From the NCBI GenBank assembly GCA_013396655.1, contig WBMV01004890.1, positions 190,273 through 254,272 on the forward strand: a stretch of DNA of 64,000 nucleotides, given 5' to 3'. How positions within the stretch are numbered: the stretch's first letter is position 1; each line of letters starts with the position of its first letter. Shown piece by piece: positions 23,101 through 34,300 of the stretch. Position numbers and translations under genes: made by a program. The notes below the pieces were generated by a model. That model was not told the origin of the DNA. It worked only from the letters and a program-made list of their open reading frames with translations, and made no database searches. The DNA comes from Campylorhamphus procurvoides (taxonomy: Eukaryota > Chordata > Aves > Passeriformes > Dendrocolaptidae).

Positions 23101-26100
23101 CCCCACTGCATTGCAGAGCTCCCAAACCTGATGTTTCCACAAAAAAAGATCCTGGACAAGTTCATGATGTGCCTTGGGAGGCTGTTCTAGATGCTGTGCT
23201 CACCCAGCACCCTATGGCCCTCCTGCCACCATCCCTCAAACCATCCCCAGCTCCTCTCCTGGCTATCAGCCACCTCCAGCCTCATGTTTTGGGCTCTGAA
23301 CTGGAGTTCTGGTTAAAGCTTTCCCCATCCTCCTTCTTCTGTCCAGCCAGGCAGGGAGAGTCAAGGCAGCTTGTGGCCACTCTCCTCTGCTTGCCTGGCA
23401 CCATCTGTAACACTGCTAACAGCCAATAGCCAGGTCAGCTAATGTTCCTCTGCCCTGGCTGAGCAGAGCCCAGTTTCTTACACAGGCTTCTCTTCTCATT
23501 CCTGTCCCAGCCACCCCAGATAACCCCTGGGCTCCCATCCCAGCCCTGGGCTATGGCAGCTCCTGATGTGATCAGAGGCACCCTTTGCCCAGGTCCGGCT
23601 GAGGTTTGGACCTGAGCAAACCAGCCACAACCTCAGCTGCTGTTGTCACTTCATGGGCTGTGGCACAGAAGAGAAGAGACATGGGTGCCAGGACCTTGTT
23701 TCGTCCCCCAACCCTCCCCACCTGGCCCCTGTGCTACTTTTGGGGAAGGGCTGCCATGTCAGACCCCTGCAGGATCTGAGACCCTGCTGCATCCAGGACC
23801 CCACAGCTCCCCTGGTTTTGATCAGCCCTCTCTGCCAAAAGCCATGACACACACACCCAGCCAGCACCACCAATGCACAATGCTCTTCATCCCAGCCAGC
23901 GAAGGCAAACCCACCTCAGTGATACCCCACCCCACGTGCCTTCCTGCACCCACCTTTGGGGTCTGCCCTGGGTCCGTGCCCCACGTGCCTGCCTCTCCAT
24001 GCTCTGGACCACCAGGCTTGTTGCTCCTCTCTGGAGACCAGGGGTGGGATGCTGTCCATGCACGTCCCAATAGCGCCACTCTGCAGAGAGAAGAGAAGTC
24101 AGCTCATCCCTGCTGGGGCCACCCTGCCCAGGAGATGTTTGCAGGAGAGCGGGGCCATGCGGGGACACTCTCTTGTCCCCCACTCACAGGAGGGGATCCT
24201 GCTCCCATGGTCCTGAAGGACACACTTCATATCTTGGCCCTTCATGAGATGGAGGTGCCTGGAGTGGGCTCTGCTCTACTCTGAGCATGGGGCCTCTGGA
24301 GTGGTTATCCCTACTGTAATAGTCCTGTGAGGGAGCAGCAGTGTCAGAGGGACATCCCTGTCCCTGGTTCCCAAATGCCACTGCGGAGCTGGGGCCCAGC
24401 CACCTGCCCAGGCCAGTCCTTGCTCATCCTCTGCTCTGGTGTCCCCATGGCAGGACAGGATGAGGTGGGTGCAGAGTGGGCATCATCTCTGGGTTGGAAC
24501 AGGGGTCTGACTGGTGCCTCACATCAATGACAGCTGGTCCCTGGGACAGGGTTATCCCAGAGCAGCCCATGATAATTCCACCTGCTTGGTTCTGCCAGGA
24601 GACACAGATCTCCTTTATCCAACCATCGGTGACCCTGACCTGGGCTACAGAAGAGGAGGAGAAGGCTGGTGCAATGTGGAAATATCAGCTGGTTTGTTCT
24701 CACAGATCTGTTTTGCAGCTCTGGGCTGTATCTCCTGGCTCAGATGTATCTCCAGCCCGGCTGGTGAGAGCCAGCTCAGTGCTCAGTGGTGCCCTGCAGA
24801 ATTCCAGCCTGATCATTTGGGTACAACCTCTATCAGCTTGGAGAGCAAGCTCTGGTCCCCACGCTCCTGGCTCACCCCTCCTGGAAGCTCAGCTATCCCA
24901 GGGAGCTGGCAAAAAGTAAGGTCTGATGATCATATTTTGGGCAATTTTCAACCTCTGGTGACCAGGCAGTGGCCAGCTGTACACATAGTCCTGGTTTCTC
25001 CATTCTCACCTGAGATGAGCCTCGCTGATTGTGCCCCTGCTTTGATGAGGCTCTTTCCAGACCTGAGGAAGGCGGTCAGCATGCTCGCTATTGCTCAGTT
25101 TTGGTTTATTGTGAGTCCACCTAGTGGCCCACGGGTTTATGGTCAGCTTTGCTGCATGCAGGGAGGCTTGTGAGGACATCTCAGAAACACTCGTGCACCA
25201 GGGCAAGCTCTAGAAACCATTTCACTTGAGCACATGCCTGGCAGGTACAGTTCAGGACTCAGATCACCATTGTCCTTCACCAGGAGAGCTCCCTGCCCAT
25301 GAAATGACAACAGTAGCTGAGGTTGTGGCTCAGCCGGACCTGGGCAAAGGGTGCCTCTGATTGGGAGCTGCTGAGAGAAGCCCCATGGCATTTTCACCCC
25401 TTATTTCTCCTGCAGAATGATTTTCTCAGTCTCGAGCTCCTCAGACAGGGCATTATGTGCCACAGATGGCCCTCTGGGCGATGCTGTGCCCTGAGGAAGC
25501 GTTGGCTCTGCCTGCCCAGGCAGCCCAGCAGTGAGAGGCTAATTGCTGGTGGCAGCTAATTGCCAGTGCCAGGCTCTTGGTGGCTGACTGTGTCAGGCAT
25601 GAGGTCACACTCTCCCAGCCAGAGCCCTCACCAGGCCCTTCTGTGGCACAACACGCTGCACCACGGGACCAGCTCTGCTCTGGGCCAGGGGGACCATCCA
25701 GCCCTGGCTGGAGGACTCCTGCTCCTGGCACGGCACTTCTGAGAGCCCCTCTGCTCTTTCAGCTTTCTGGTCAGACAGCCACAGACCCTCCCTATCCCTA
25801 CTGGGACTCCAGCTCCCAGCACCCATTTCCCAACCTTCCACTTCCCAGCAGCTCCTCCAAAGCCCCAGCCAGAGATTGGGCTGCCCTCCTTTGCCATCTC
25901 CCCTGTGAAGTGGACAGAGCAGCCATCCTGTGCCCACCTCCCCAGTGATCCCCACCCCTCCCAGCTGAGTTGGGATGGGACCCCTATGCTGCTGCATCAT
26001 CAGCACTCAGGACATGCACCCAGAGCTCAGCACAGGCAGGTCCTGGAGCCCCTCCACCCACAGTGACCTGCCTGAGGGTGCACCACATCTGGGAAAGGAG

Positions 26101-29100
26101 GTTTCTCTGCAGGGTTCCTCTTCCATGGTGGGAATGAGTGGAACAGAGCCACGAAAGGCTCAGCACTGATGGACACTAGCTGGGGTCCTGACCAGCTAAG
26201 CCAGGGTGCTGGGCCCAGTCCAGCAGTGACCCAGGGGTCACCTGCTTCCTTCTGCAGAGAAGAGTCACAGTCTCAGTGAGAGCCATTTACCCATGCACTT
26301 AGGGAAGGGCCCCCAAACTCTTCTGCTGCTTTAGCTGTCCCAGTACAAGCCCAGCCCAGGAGATCATCTTGGCATTGACTCGTCTCAAGGCTTTCCAACA
26401 TCAGGCAAACAGATGTGGAGAGTGTTGGTCTCATCCTGTCACAGAACTGGAGAAATTGCTTGCAAAACTCAATTCGCTGTGGGAGGAGATTTGGAGAAGT
26501 AGGGAGGTCTCTTCCTTTGGAGGAATCCAGGACTTGCTCTACAGCCAAGGCAAACCTGCCCTCATGCTGGATGTCAGCTGTGGGATTTCCTGTCCCCTTC
26601 TGCTGGCACTTTTTGGACTGTCACCTGTGCTCATCACTGGGCAATTCTCTGCCCTGGGTGTGAACCCCCAGGCTGCCTCTCTCCTAAAACCCCCTCCCCT
26701 TCCCATGCCAGGGAAGGCAGGGAAGCTACAGCAGAGCCAAGTGCTCTCCAGGACAGCATTGCTGGGAGAGGGAAGTCATTGGGGTGGTGATCATGAGCGT
26801 CCCACAGGCCTCTTCTTCTCCGGGGAGGAGGCAGCAAGAACCACTCATTGGAGACACAAGTATCAGGCCAGGCGTGTGTCTCAAGTTTTGAGTGTCCTGT
26901 CTCCTTCTTGGGCTCTTTTCCATAGAAGATGCTACCCAGTCCTTCAACCCTTGTCTCCACCAGGACACAGAGGCTGCTGCTATCCCCCTGCTCTGCTGGG
27001 CTGGAGCCACCATCTTGTATCCAACAATCTCACACCACTTGTGTTTGTGCCACCTGTGTCCTTCAACCTGTGCCTCTCCTCTTCACCGTGGTAGGAGCTG
27101 ACAGCAGCCCAACCCCTGCAGCCTCAGCCTGTCTGACCTCAGGGCTCTCATGGTGCTCTCCCAGAGGGTAGATTCCGCAGGACACATTCCCTCTCTGACT
27201 GTCCTGCTGGGTCTTCTCTTATTAATGCATCTCCTGCCAGAAGTCTTTCCATGGACAAATGTTGGCTGGCACAGTGACCAGCCTCCAGAGAATCCATGGC
27301 TGGCAAATGTGAGCAAGTCTGGCTTTGTATTGTCTCTCATCCTGATCCTCTGTGGTTACGGTGGGCCAAAGCAGGAGAAAACACATGGCAGTGGATCTAC
27401 AACACCAAGTCTTGCCAGACCTTGGACTTGGCATCTTCTTGTGGCAGCAGCTTCCCCGGTGTGCCAAGGCCATGTCATGGAGAACATTTCTCACAGAGGA
27501 GCTGGACGTGGACTTTGATTCATCCTCCCACCCTTCTCTGACCCTCTCAGGGCTGGGAGGTGGGGTGAGTGCCCATGGTCTGGAGGTGACCACCTTATGG
27601 GCAGTGTCCCACAAGACCTCAGTCAGTGCCACAAGCCATCCCAACCCACTGAGTCTTCTGCAGTGGGACGTGAAGCAGAGGTGCCTGCTCAGGAGGTTCA
27701 TGGCTCCCTTTTCCCAGTGGAGAGGTATTTTCAGATTTCCAATGCTGAACATCATTAGCCCAGCCTGTTGAGCTTAGCCTTGCATTCAACAGCTGCCCAG
27801 AGTCTCTGTAGCCCCTGCCATGAAACTTCTGCCTGATGGAAATGGATATTTCAGCCTGAGTTCTCATCCTCTGTCTCCTGGGTGGTTTGTGCTCCTCATG
27901 TGTCAGTCTGGCCTGGCAGCTCCTGTGCTGGGCAGACCTCTGGATGTGGAGCAGCTGGAAGTTTTGGGGATGCAATGATTGGAGCAATGGGCTGGGTTGG
28001 GAAACTAGGCTCAGTGAGCCCTCACTGTGCTTCAGCCTTTGGAAAAGACGCTTCTTCACAGGTGGCATCCACATCTCTGACCCCTGTCCCTTGGATCCCT
28101 TGGTGAGTCTCAGGATGGACTGTCCAGGGCTGGTGACTCACAGCTTTGTGCTTAATCCCTATGTGCAACAATTCCCTGCAGAAGCTTCTGGCACTGGCCA
28201 GAACCACACTGGAGGGGGACAGGAGTTCTGAAGGATTCTCAGTACCAGTGAGTGCAGCAGAGAGGAGAACAGCTCGGCCCAGGGCTTTCAGTGACAACCA
28301 AATCCCTTGGAAGCTGTTTTCTCTCTGGGTCACTTATGTTTGTCAGTGCCTTGTTTGCACTATCCCAATATTTGAATGCCCTATGCCCATCTCAGAGAGC
28401 ATCTGTGAGTACAGTGACCCCTCTCCCTCAGGAGAGGGGCTTCTCCTCTCTGCTGTCCCTTGTCACAAGGACCAAACCCTGGATAAACTCTCTGGGCTCT
28501 TTAAGTCCTTTTTGTCCCTCCATTGCTATGTCTCCTTTCCATGGTCTTACTGAAGATCCTTATGGCTACACCTGAGCTGCTGACCTTGGACAGCACTGAG
28601 CTTCCCGCAGCAGGAATAAGAACATTTTAGACTCAATGACATCCTGGGGAGACCATGGGCTCCTGAGTGAGCTCACCCCCACTGGAGACCACAGTTGCTC
28701 ATCTACAAAGTTCCCTGCTGGCTCAGCCCCATCCTCATCCCACAGCCACCAGTGCCCATCCAGCCAGGGGTATCTCACAGGCATTTTCAATTGCCACAGG
28801 CTCAGCCTGGCCATCTCTCCCCTCCTGCCCCACTGTGGGCCAGGTGTGGACCCTCACCCAGCCCTGTCCGTGGGAGCCCATTGCTCAGGACAGGCCATTC
28901 CCAATGCCTGGAGGGAGTGGGGGGCTGAGGTCTCCCTCTCACCTCCAGCATCCACAGCTGCCACCTCAGCCCATCTCAGCTCAGTCCCACCAGCTCCCAC
29001 CTCCTGCTGCCCCAACACCCACGTCACCTGGGCTGTGGCCATGTGGTCCGCACTCACGTCCCACCTGGCCTTTGCTGCCATTGGTTTTATTTCCTTTTCA

Positions 29101-29559
29101 GGTTCCTCGGCTCTGGTCTCTGCTGCTCCATGTTTGGAGGACAAGGTCTACCCAGGCTCCACTCTCCGCTTCTCCTCCCTGGCGGCACCAGCGCTTTGCA
29201 GCACAGACAGTTCTATTCCTGCATCAGTTGCATCCCGTGTCCTCGTGGGAAGGTGATTCCCCCCATCCCAGGACAACAGCACCTTCCCAGGGTAAATCTC
29301 AGAAGGCCGTGCCAGCCCAGGGTGGCTATTTTGGAGGGAGCCACCTCAGCTGCCAGCTCCCCATGAGAACCATCACCCCAAAACCAGGCTTGGGACAAAC
29401 CTGGCCTTGCAGCCATCGCTGCCCCGGGGAGGAGGCGAGGACTGAGAGTCACAGTGGGGTCCCAGCAGGGTCCCGGTGGGGTTTCAGGGCCGTCCAGAGC
29501 TGGGAACATCCCTGCCCTCTTTGTGCTCCCCTGGAAAGCGGCGCAGTGCAAATATCAGC
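20111..29559. other. Intergenic, no gene recognised
   Basis: About 9.4 kb of moderately GC-rich DNA between AXIN1 and the 30-kb CpG-rich element. I find no splice-bounded conserved frame, tRNA or clear repeat. Many overlapping open frames exist on both strands and are proline-, serine- and glutamine-rich, as expected from composition. The longest, 364 codons on the plus strand (28667-29761), is treated under findings and is not called a gene. Confidence 0.55.
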
Positions 29560-30575
29560 CGGGTTCTTTGAAATGAAAATAAAACTGATAAAAGTCGGGC
29601 AAATCCTCGGCCTGGCCCCCACTGCTGGCCCGGGCAGTGGCTCTTTCTGCCGCCGAGCCGGCTCCCGCAGTTATCAATACATTATGTATGCCGGTGTCCG
29701 TCGGCCAGAGCCTTTTGTTGATGCTGAATATGTCCTGGCCAACAAAAGTGGACTGGATTAGCCACAGTGGATTAAAAGATTTTCTTCTTGGAGTTTACCT
29801 AATAATATAACAATTGACATAGAAGGTCTCTTTGAACCCTACACGACTCTCTTATTTTACCATCTGTGAGTTTGCTCTCCGTGCCGCTGATGGGGCGCCC
29901 GGCTGCTGGTGGTGCTGGTGGTGGGAACGCTGCCCGGAGCCGAATTTGTCGCTGAGCAGAAGGGAACAGCCCGTGTTTGAAGGGAGGCAGCGGGCAGGGA
30001 AAGTGGCACAACTTCTGTCCTCCCGCCTTTGTCCTCGGCCCTTCTGCTGGTGGCTCACCAGGCTGGCGATGCCGCGGCGTGAAGAAAGGAGAGACCCAAG
30101 GATTGGGCTCAAGTGGTGGGGAAGCCACCCGCTCATCTGCAATTCGAGGTGCCTGGAGAGGTCCCGGACGGAATAAGCTCCTTTATTAACCATGAATTTT
30201 GGGAGAGTTGCCGAACTGTGAGCCAACTGAGTTCGCTCGTGTCGGTGGCAGCCGTTGGGATCTGGCCGCTGTCCGTGGTCTCCATTGCAAGATGGGTCGG
30301 GCAGCGGCGGCAGCGACACCGGGAAACATGGAGGGCAGTGGCAGCAGGGGAGGAAGGCTCCCCCCAGCATCCTGCGGCGCTGCCGTCGCTCGCCCCCTCC
30401 TCCGGCACACCCTGGTGTCCCGGCCTCGGGCTTTGATCTCATCCAGGGGGGCTCCATTCATAAGTCTTTCATCGCAGCCTTTGGAAATACCCGTCCTCAG
30501 AAGTCGCCAGTAATGAGATGGGGAGACGACGAGCAATTTAGGCGCCGCTCTTTCTCGCCTGCGTTTTTTATGTCC

Positions 30576-30642
30576 ATATCCTCCCTCCCTTTTTCTTTTT
30601 CCCCCCCTCTTTTTTCTTTTTTTTCTTTTTTTCTTTTTTTGC
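30576..30642 (+). repeat. Polypyrimidine low-complexity tract
   Basis: Near-continuous C/T run with several T7-T8 blocks and a C7 block on the plus strand inside the CpG-rich element. Such tracts can form H-DNA, and they often cause sequencing dropouts. Confidence 0.9.
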
Positions 30643-30915
30643 AAAGACACTTCTGGAGCGGTGCCGACTTTGTATGGGATCACCGCACCACCCCAGACCT
30701 GCCAGGGAAGGGGGGGGCCAGGAATATGGGGCTCGTGCCTCTCAGCCGGGGGCCTTTGATGAAGCTGCTTTGCGAAATTTGATTTGAAAGGCCTACGATG
30801 GCAATTTGGGGAGAATGGTGGAGCCTTTCTCCACCCGCCGCTCTTTGTCTCCCGCCCGAAGGGGGGTTCCATTGTGGGTGCCGGGGCGAGGGGGTCGGGG
30901 CGGCGGCGTGGGTGG

Positions 30916-30919
30916 NNNN
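30916..30919. other. Assembly gap, 4 Ns
   Basis: Short N run preceded by a G-rich stretch. True missing length is unknown. Confidence 0.98.
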
Positions 30920-31370
30920 CGGGAGAACAATGAGCGGGAGATGGGGAGAGTTGGGATTCTCACCTGCCCGGGCGTTCGCAGTCCGCCATGACGGGAGCAG
31001 CCGCCCTGCTTCGCCGCCGGCCGCAGCACTTTTTTTCCCCCCAGACTCTTGAACCTATTTCCCTTTCTTGGCAAGTGCGTGGCTGGAAGATGGGAATCTT
31101 TACTTTATATTGCAGCTTGGGCTTCCCAGCCTGATTGGCTGCAGCCAGGACCAAATGCTGGTCCTTCCATCCCATCGTCACTATGGCAACCGGCCCCGTT
31201 AGGCACCACCGATTTACTTATAATTGCTGGGTAAATAGTCAAGACAGGCCGCTTTCATCCCACACCCAGAGATTGCTCTTCCTCATCGCCTTTTTTCCCT
31301 ACTTTTTTTTTTTGCTTGGAGGAGAAAGCCCTGAAGAGCAGCAACACTTAGGGAAACTCTTTGAAGGCTG

Positions 31371-34300
31371 TTGCAGAACGTGGTGCCTCTCTTGGCCAGC
31401 CTTTCCCATGGCTCCCACTGCACAATGCCTCCATGCCAGGGCTTTCCTGCATCATCCCTCATCACCATCAGCCCTCACCATTGTCCTCTTTCTCCAAGAA
31501 GTGACACTGGGTGTGGATTCATGACATCCTACCAGCCTCTTCTTTGGTCTGGTTCATTCCAAGAGCCAGGATGGCCTCTTCCCTCCTTCCTCACTGCTGT
31601 CGTTAGTGATTCCTAATCAAGGAAGGGGGATTCCTGCCAGGGAACTGACACTGCCTGGCTCAGCCAACCCTTTACGGGCTCTGTGGGACCTTCCAGTGGT
31701 GCTCACTGGGATGGGGAAGCATGGCCCTGGCCATGCCCATCCCTGGAGCCTGGGATGCTGGGTGGCCTGCTCTGCCACGTTGTCTTCATGCCGAGCCATC
31801 CCAACGTGGGTCTGCAAGGCAGGGAGCCTCTCGTTCCTCTGGAGGGTGTTAACAACGATGGACAGGGTGACACACACAAGTCTTGACACCAGACCCCTGG
31901 ATGTGGCCATGCGTTCACACTCATGGCTGGGCGGGTCCTGCAGGTGGAACGTAGTGCTGGCTCCACCCTCACTGTCCAGGGGTGGATCCTGCAGCCAGAG
32001 AACAGCAAAGAGCCCAGCCCAGCCCAGCCCAGCCCAGCCTCACCACCTGGAACGCTCACATGGGACCCACAAGGCATTTCTGCCCCCATTGGTCATTATG
32101 GGACCAATTCCAACAGCAATTCCAGGGAAATGGGGAAAAAAGGGTCTGAGGGGGAATCTAAAGGCTGAAGACATCTGTGGAAAATGGACAGCTCGTGGGC
32201 AGCAAGGTGAGAGAGGAGCAGGGTGGGCTTGAGGGAAAGGAAGTCAAGGTCATCTTCTCATTCCCTTCTCACAGCAACCAAGAGGGAGGAGTCCTTCAGG
32301 GCAGCTGCAGGAAGAGCACTGGGAGATGTTGCCCAAGCTCCTTGCTTTGAGAGAGGAGAACTCGGGGATTTCCACACTGGGGAGAAGAGAGGAGACAGAG
32401 GTGACCACAGAAGACAACATGAACCCAGCTGAGAAGGGAGCAGCAAGGAGCCAGAGGGTCAGAGGCATCTCCAGGGCTTCTGGGGTGAGAAAATGGTGTG
32501 TGAACCAGTTAATCCTCAGATAGCCCTACCTGCCCACTCACAGGAAGGGCTGTTTGGAGCCTGGCAGATGCAATATTAAATTTCCTTTTCATGTATTCCA
32601 GGGAGAGCCCAGGAAGGGCAGGTCGGTTTCTCCAACGCCTGTACAGGGAGTTGGCAGAGATGCTCCTGAGAACAGGCTTTGAGGACACCTGAGTAAATCC
32701 CCCCAACCTGGGAAACTGGGATGCTTGTAAAGGGAAACCTGTTTCCTAAGAGCAGCCAGCTTGGAAGGTGGCAGCAGCAATGAATGATATCCACACTTGT
32801 GCAAAGGGCTGGTGACAATGCAGTCACCAAAGGCTTCCAGGGAAGCAGAGCCACCTGGGAAAGGGGCTGGCTGGTGGCTGAAGGAGCTGCTGCTGACACA
32901 GCTTGTCCTGGGCTCGGGCAAACTGCCCACCTGGGGCCAGGGCAAGCGGAGGGAGGCACCAAGGGCTGGGCTTTCACCACCCATCTCGGGCCATCAGCCA
33001 GCTCCGGGTGGCTGGGAAGGCTCAGCTTAAACAAACACGCCAACCCCAATCCAGCCGAGCACTGCAGCACCCGGGCAGTGAAGCAGTGAGGGGACCACAC
33101 CACGCAGCCACACCAGGGACAGTGTCACAGCCCCAGCGCTGCTCTGGGTCGGGAGCTGGCAGCTCCAGGCTCTGCCAGGCACAGGGCAGGTTTGGGAAGC
33201 AGGGACAGGACTCCCAGCACAGCCTGAGGGCTGCTGGCTGCCTGTGCTCTGGCCCTGCCTGAGGCCACTCTCCTGCTTGTGCTTTCTCTCTCTTTTAAAG
33301 GCAGCCCCTCTGTGAAGTGCTTTGGGGCTAAAAGGGGATCGCTCCCTTTCCCCTGAACACCGGCTGGTACCTCCCCAGGTACCTGCAGCCTCCCAGCAAG
33401 GGGAGCTTCACCTGTGCTTGGGGCTGGGGATGAGGTTGGGCCATGGCGCAGAGCCCTCCGAGCATCCTCCTGCTGTTCCCATGGCAACTCCCTGGCTCGG
33501 CTGCTCCCTTCCAGCACGGCTTTAGCCACAGCCAGCACGGCTTTAGCCACATGCACCCACTGCCCAGCTCCCGTGCCAGGTCCTGTTACCTCCCTCCACC
33601 CTCTCCCCCACCGCTGCTGTCCCCTCCCAACACCCGGGACCTCCTGGTGCCTCCACAAGTGACCCACTGCCTGCTCCCCCTTTCAGGGAGTGGCTCACCA
33701 GGCAAAAGTACTTCCCCAGAGCCTGCAAAGGCCTTAATTCACCTTTTTCTGCAGCGTATCATGGAGAAAACAAGGGGAAACCAGTAACAGGCGACACAGC
33801 ATTTATAGAGGAGAGGGGAGCTCAGCACAGATCTGGGCACTGGTGATTTCCCACCACCAAACTCCTGGATCTCCACATCCCAGGACCTGCTATCCCAGTG
33901 CCTGCATCTAAGGAGATTTCCCTCAATTTTCGGTGCTGGCACACAGATCCCACACTTTAAATCAGTGGCAGAGAACTGTCGGAAAAAGAAAAAGCAACAG
34001 CTACTGATTTCTAGAGGAAAAGTCCTGCAGCAAGACTTGAAGCTCAGAGACTTGAAGGCTGAGAGGTTGAAGTGTGAGAAAGAGGAGAAAATCCCAGGTA
34101 TGGCAAAGACCTGCACTGGGAGCAGGGTGTGACAAGGCTCCATTCCCAAAGCTGGAGCAAGGCCAGCTTAAAGTTAGGAGTAATGACTTTCCACCCCTGG
34201 AAACCTCCCAAATCCATGTATGGCTTTTAGGAGGAGGCTTTAATTGAACTCAGATCCTTGACCAGCCTCAGAAGTGGAGGGACAGATCCTACAAAATAAA

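Larger units (their letters stand above)
29560..31370. promoter_or_regulatory. CpG-rich candidate promoter/enhancer upstream of AXIN1
   Basis: A segment unlike its neighbours: blocks of CpG-rich DNA alternate with AT-rich, motif-dense blocks. Words matching the TCF/LEF core CTTTGWW lie at 29566-29572, 29830-29836, 30431-30437, 30754-30760 and 31359-31365. An inverted pair of 9-mers CTTTTGTTG/CAACAAAAG lies at 29712-29720 and 29740-29748 (SOX-like). A TTATCAATAC word at 29671-29680 resembles an ONECUT site. An inverted CCAAT box (CTGATTGGCT, 31131-31140) and an RFX X-box (GTCACTATGGCAAC, 31177-31190) stand 36 bases apart. It could be a distal enhancer, the true AXIN1 promoter or an unannotated non-coding RNA promoter. 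No conserved protein frame is visible. Confidence 0.5.

Noticed and set aside
31131..31190. MHC class II-type X-Y promoter module
   Set aside because: X and Y words are both present, but spacing (36 bases) and relative orientation differ from the classical module and no MHC gene is nearby. Kept only as an NF-Y/RFX pair.
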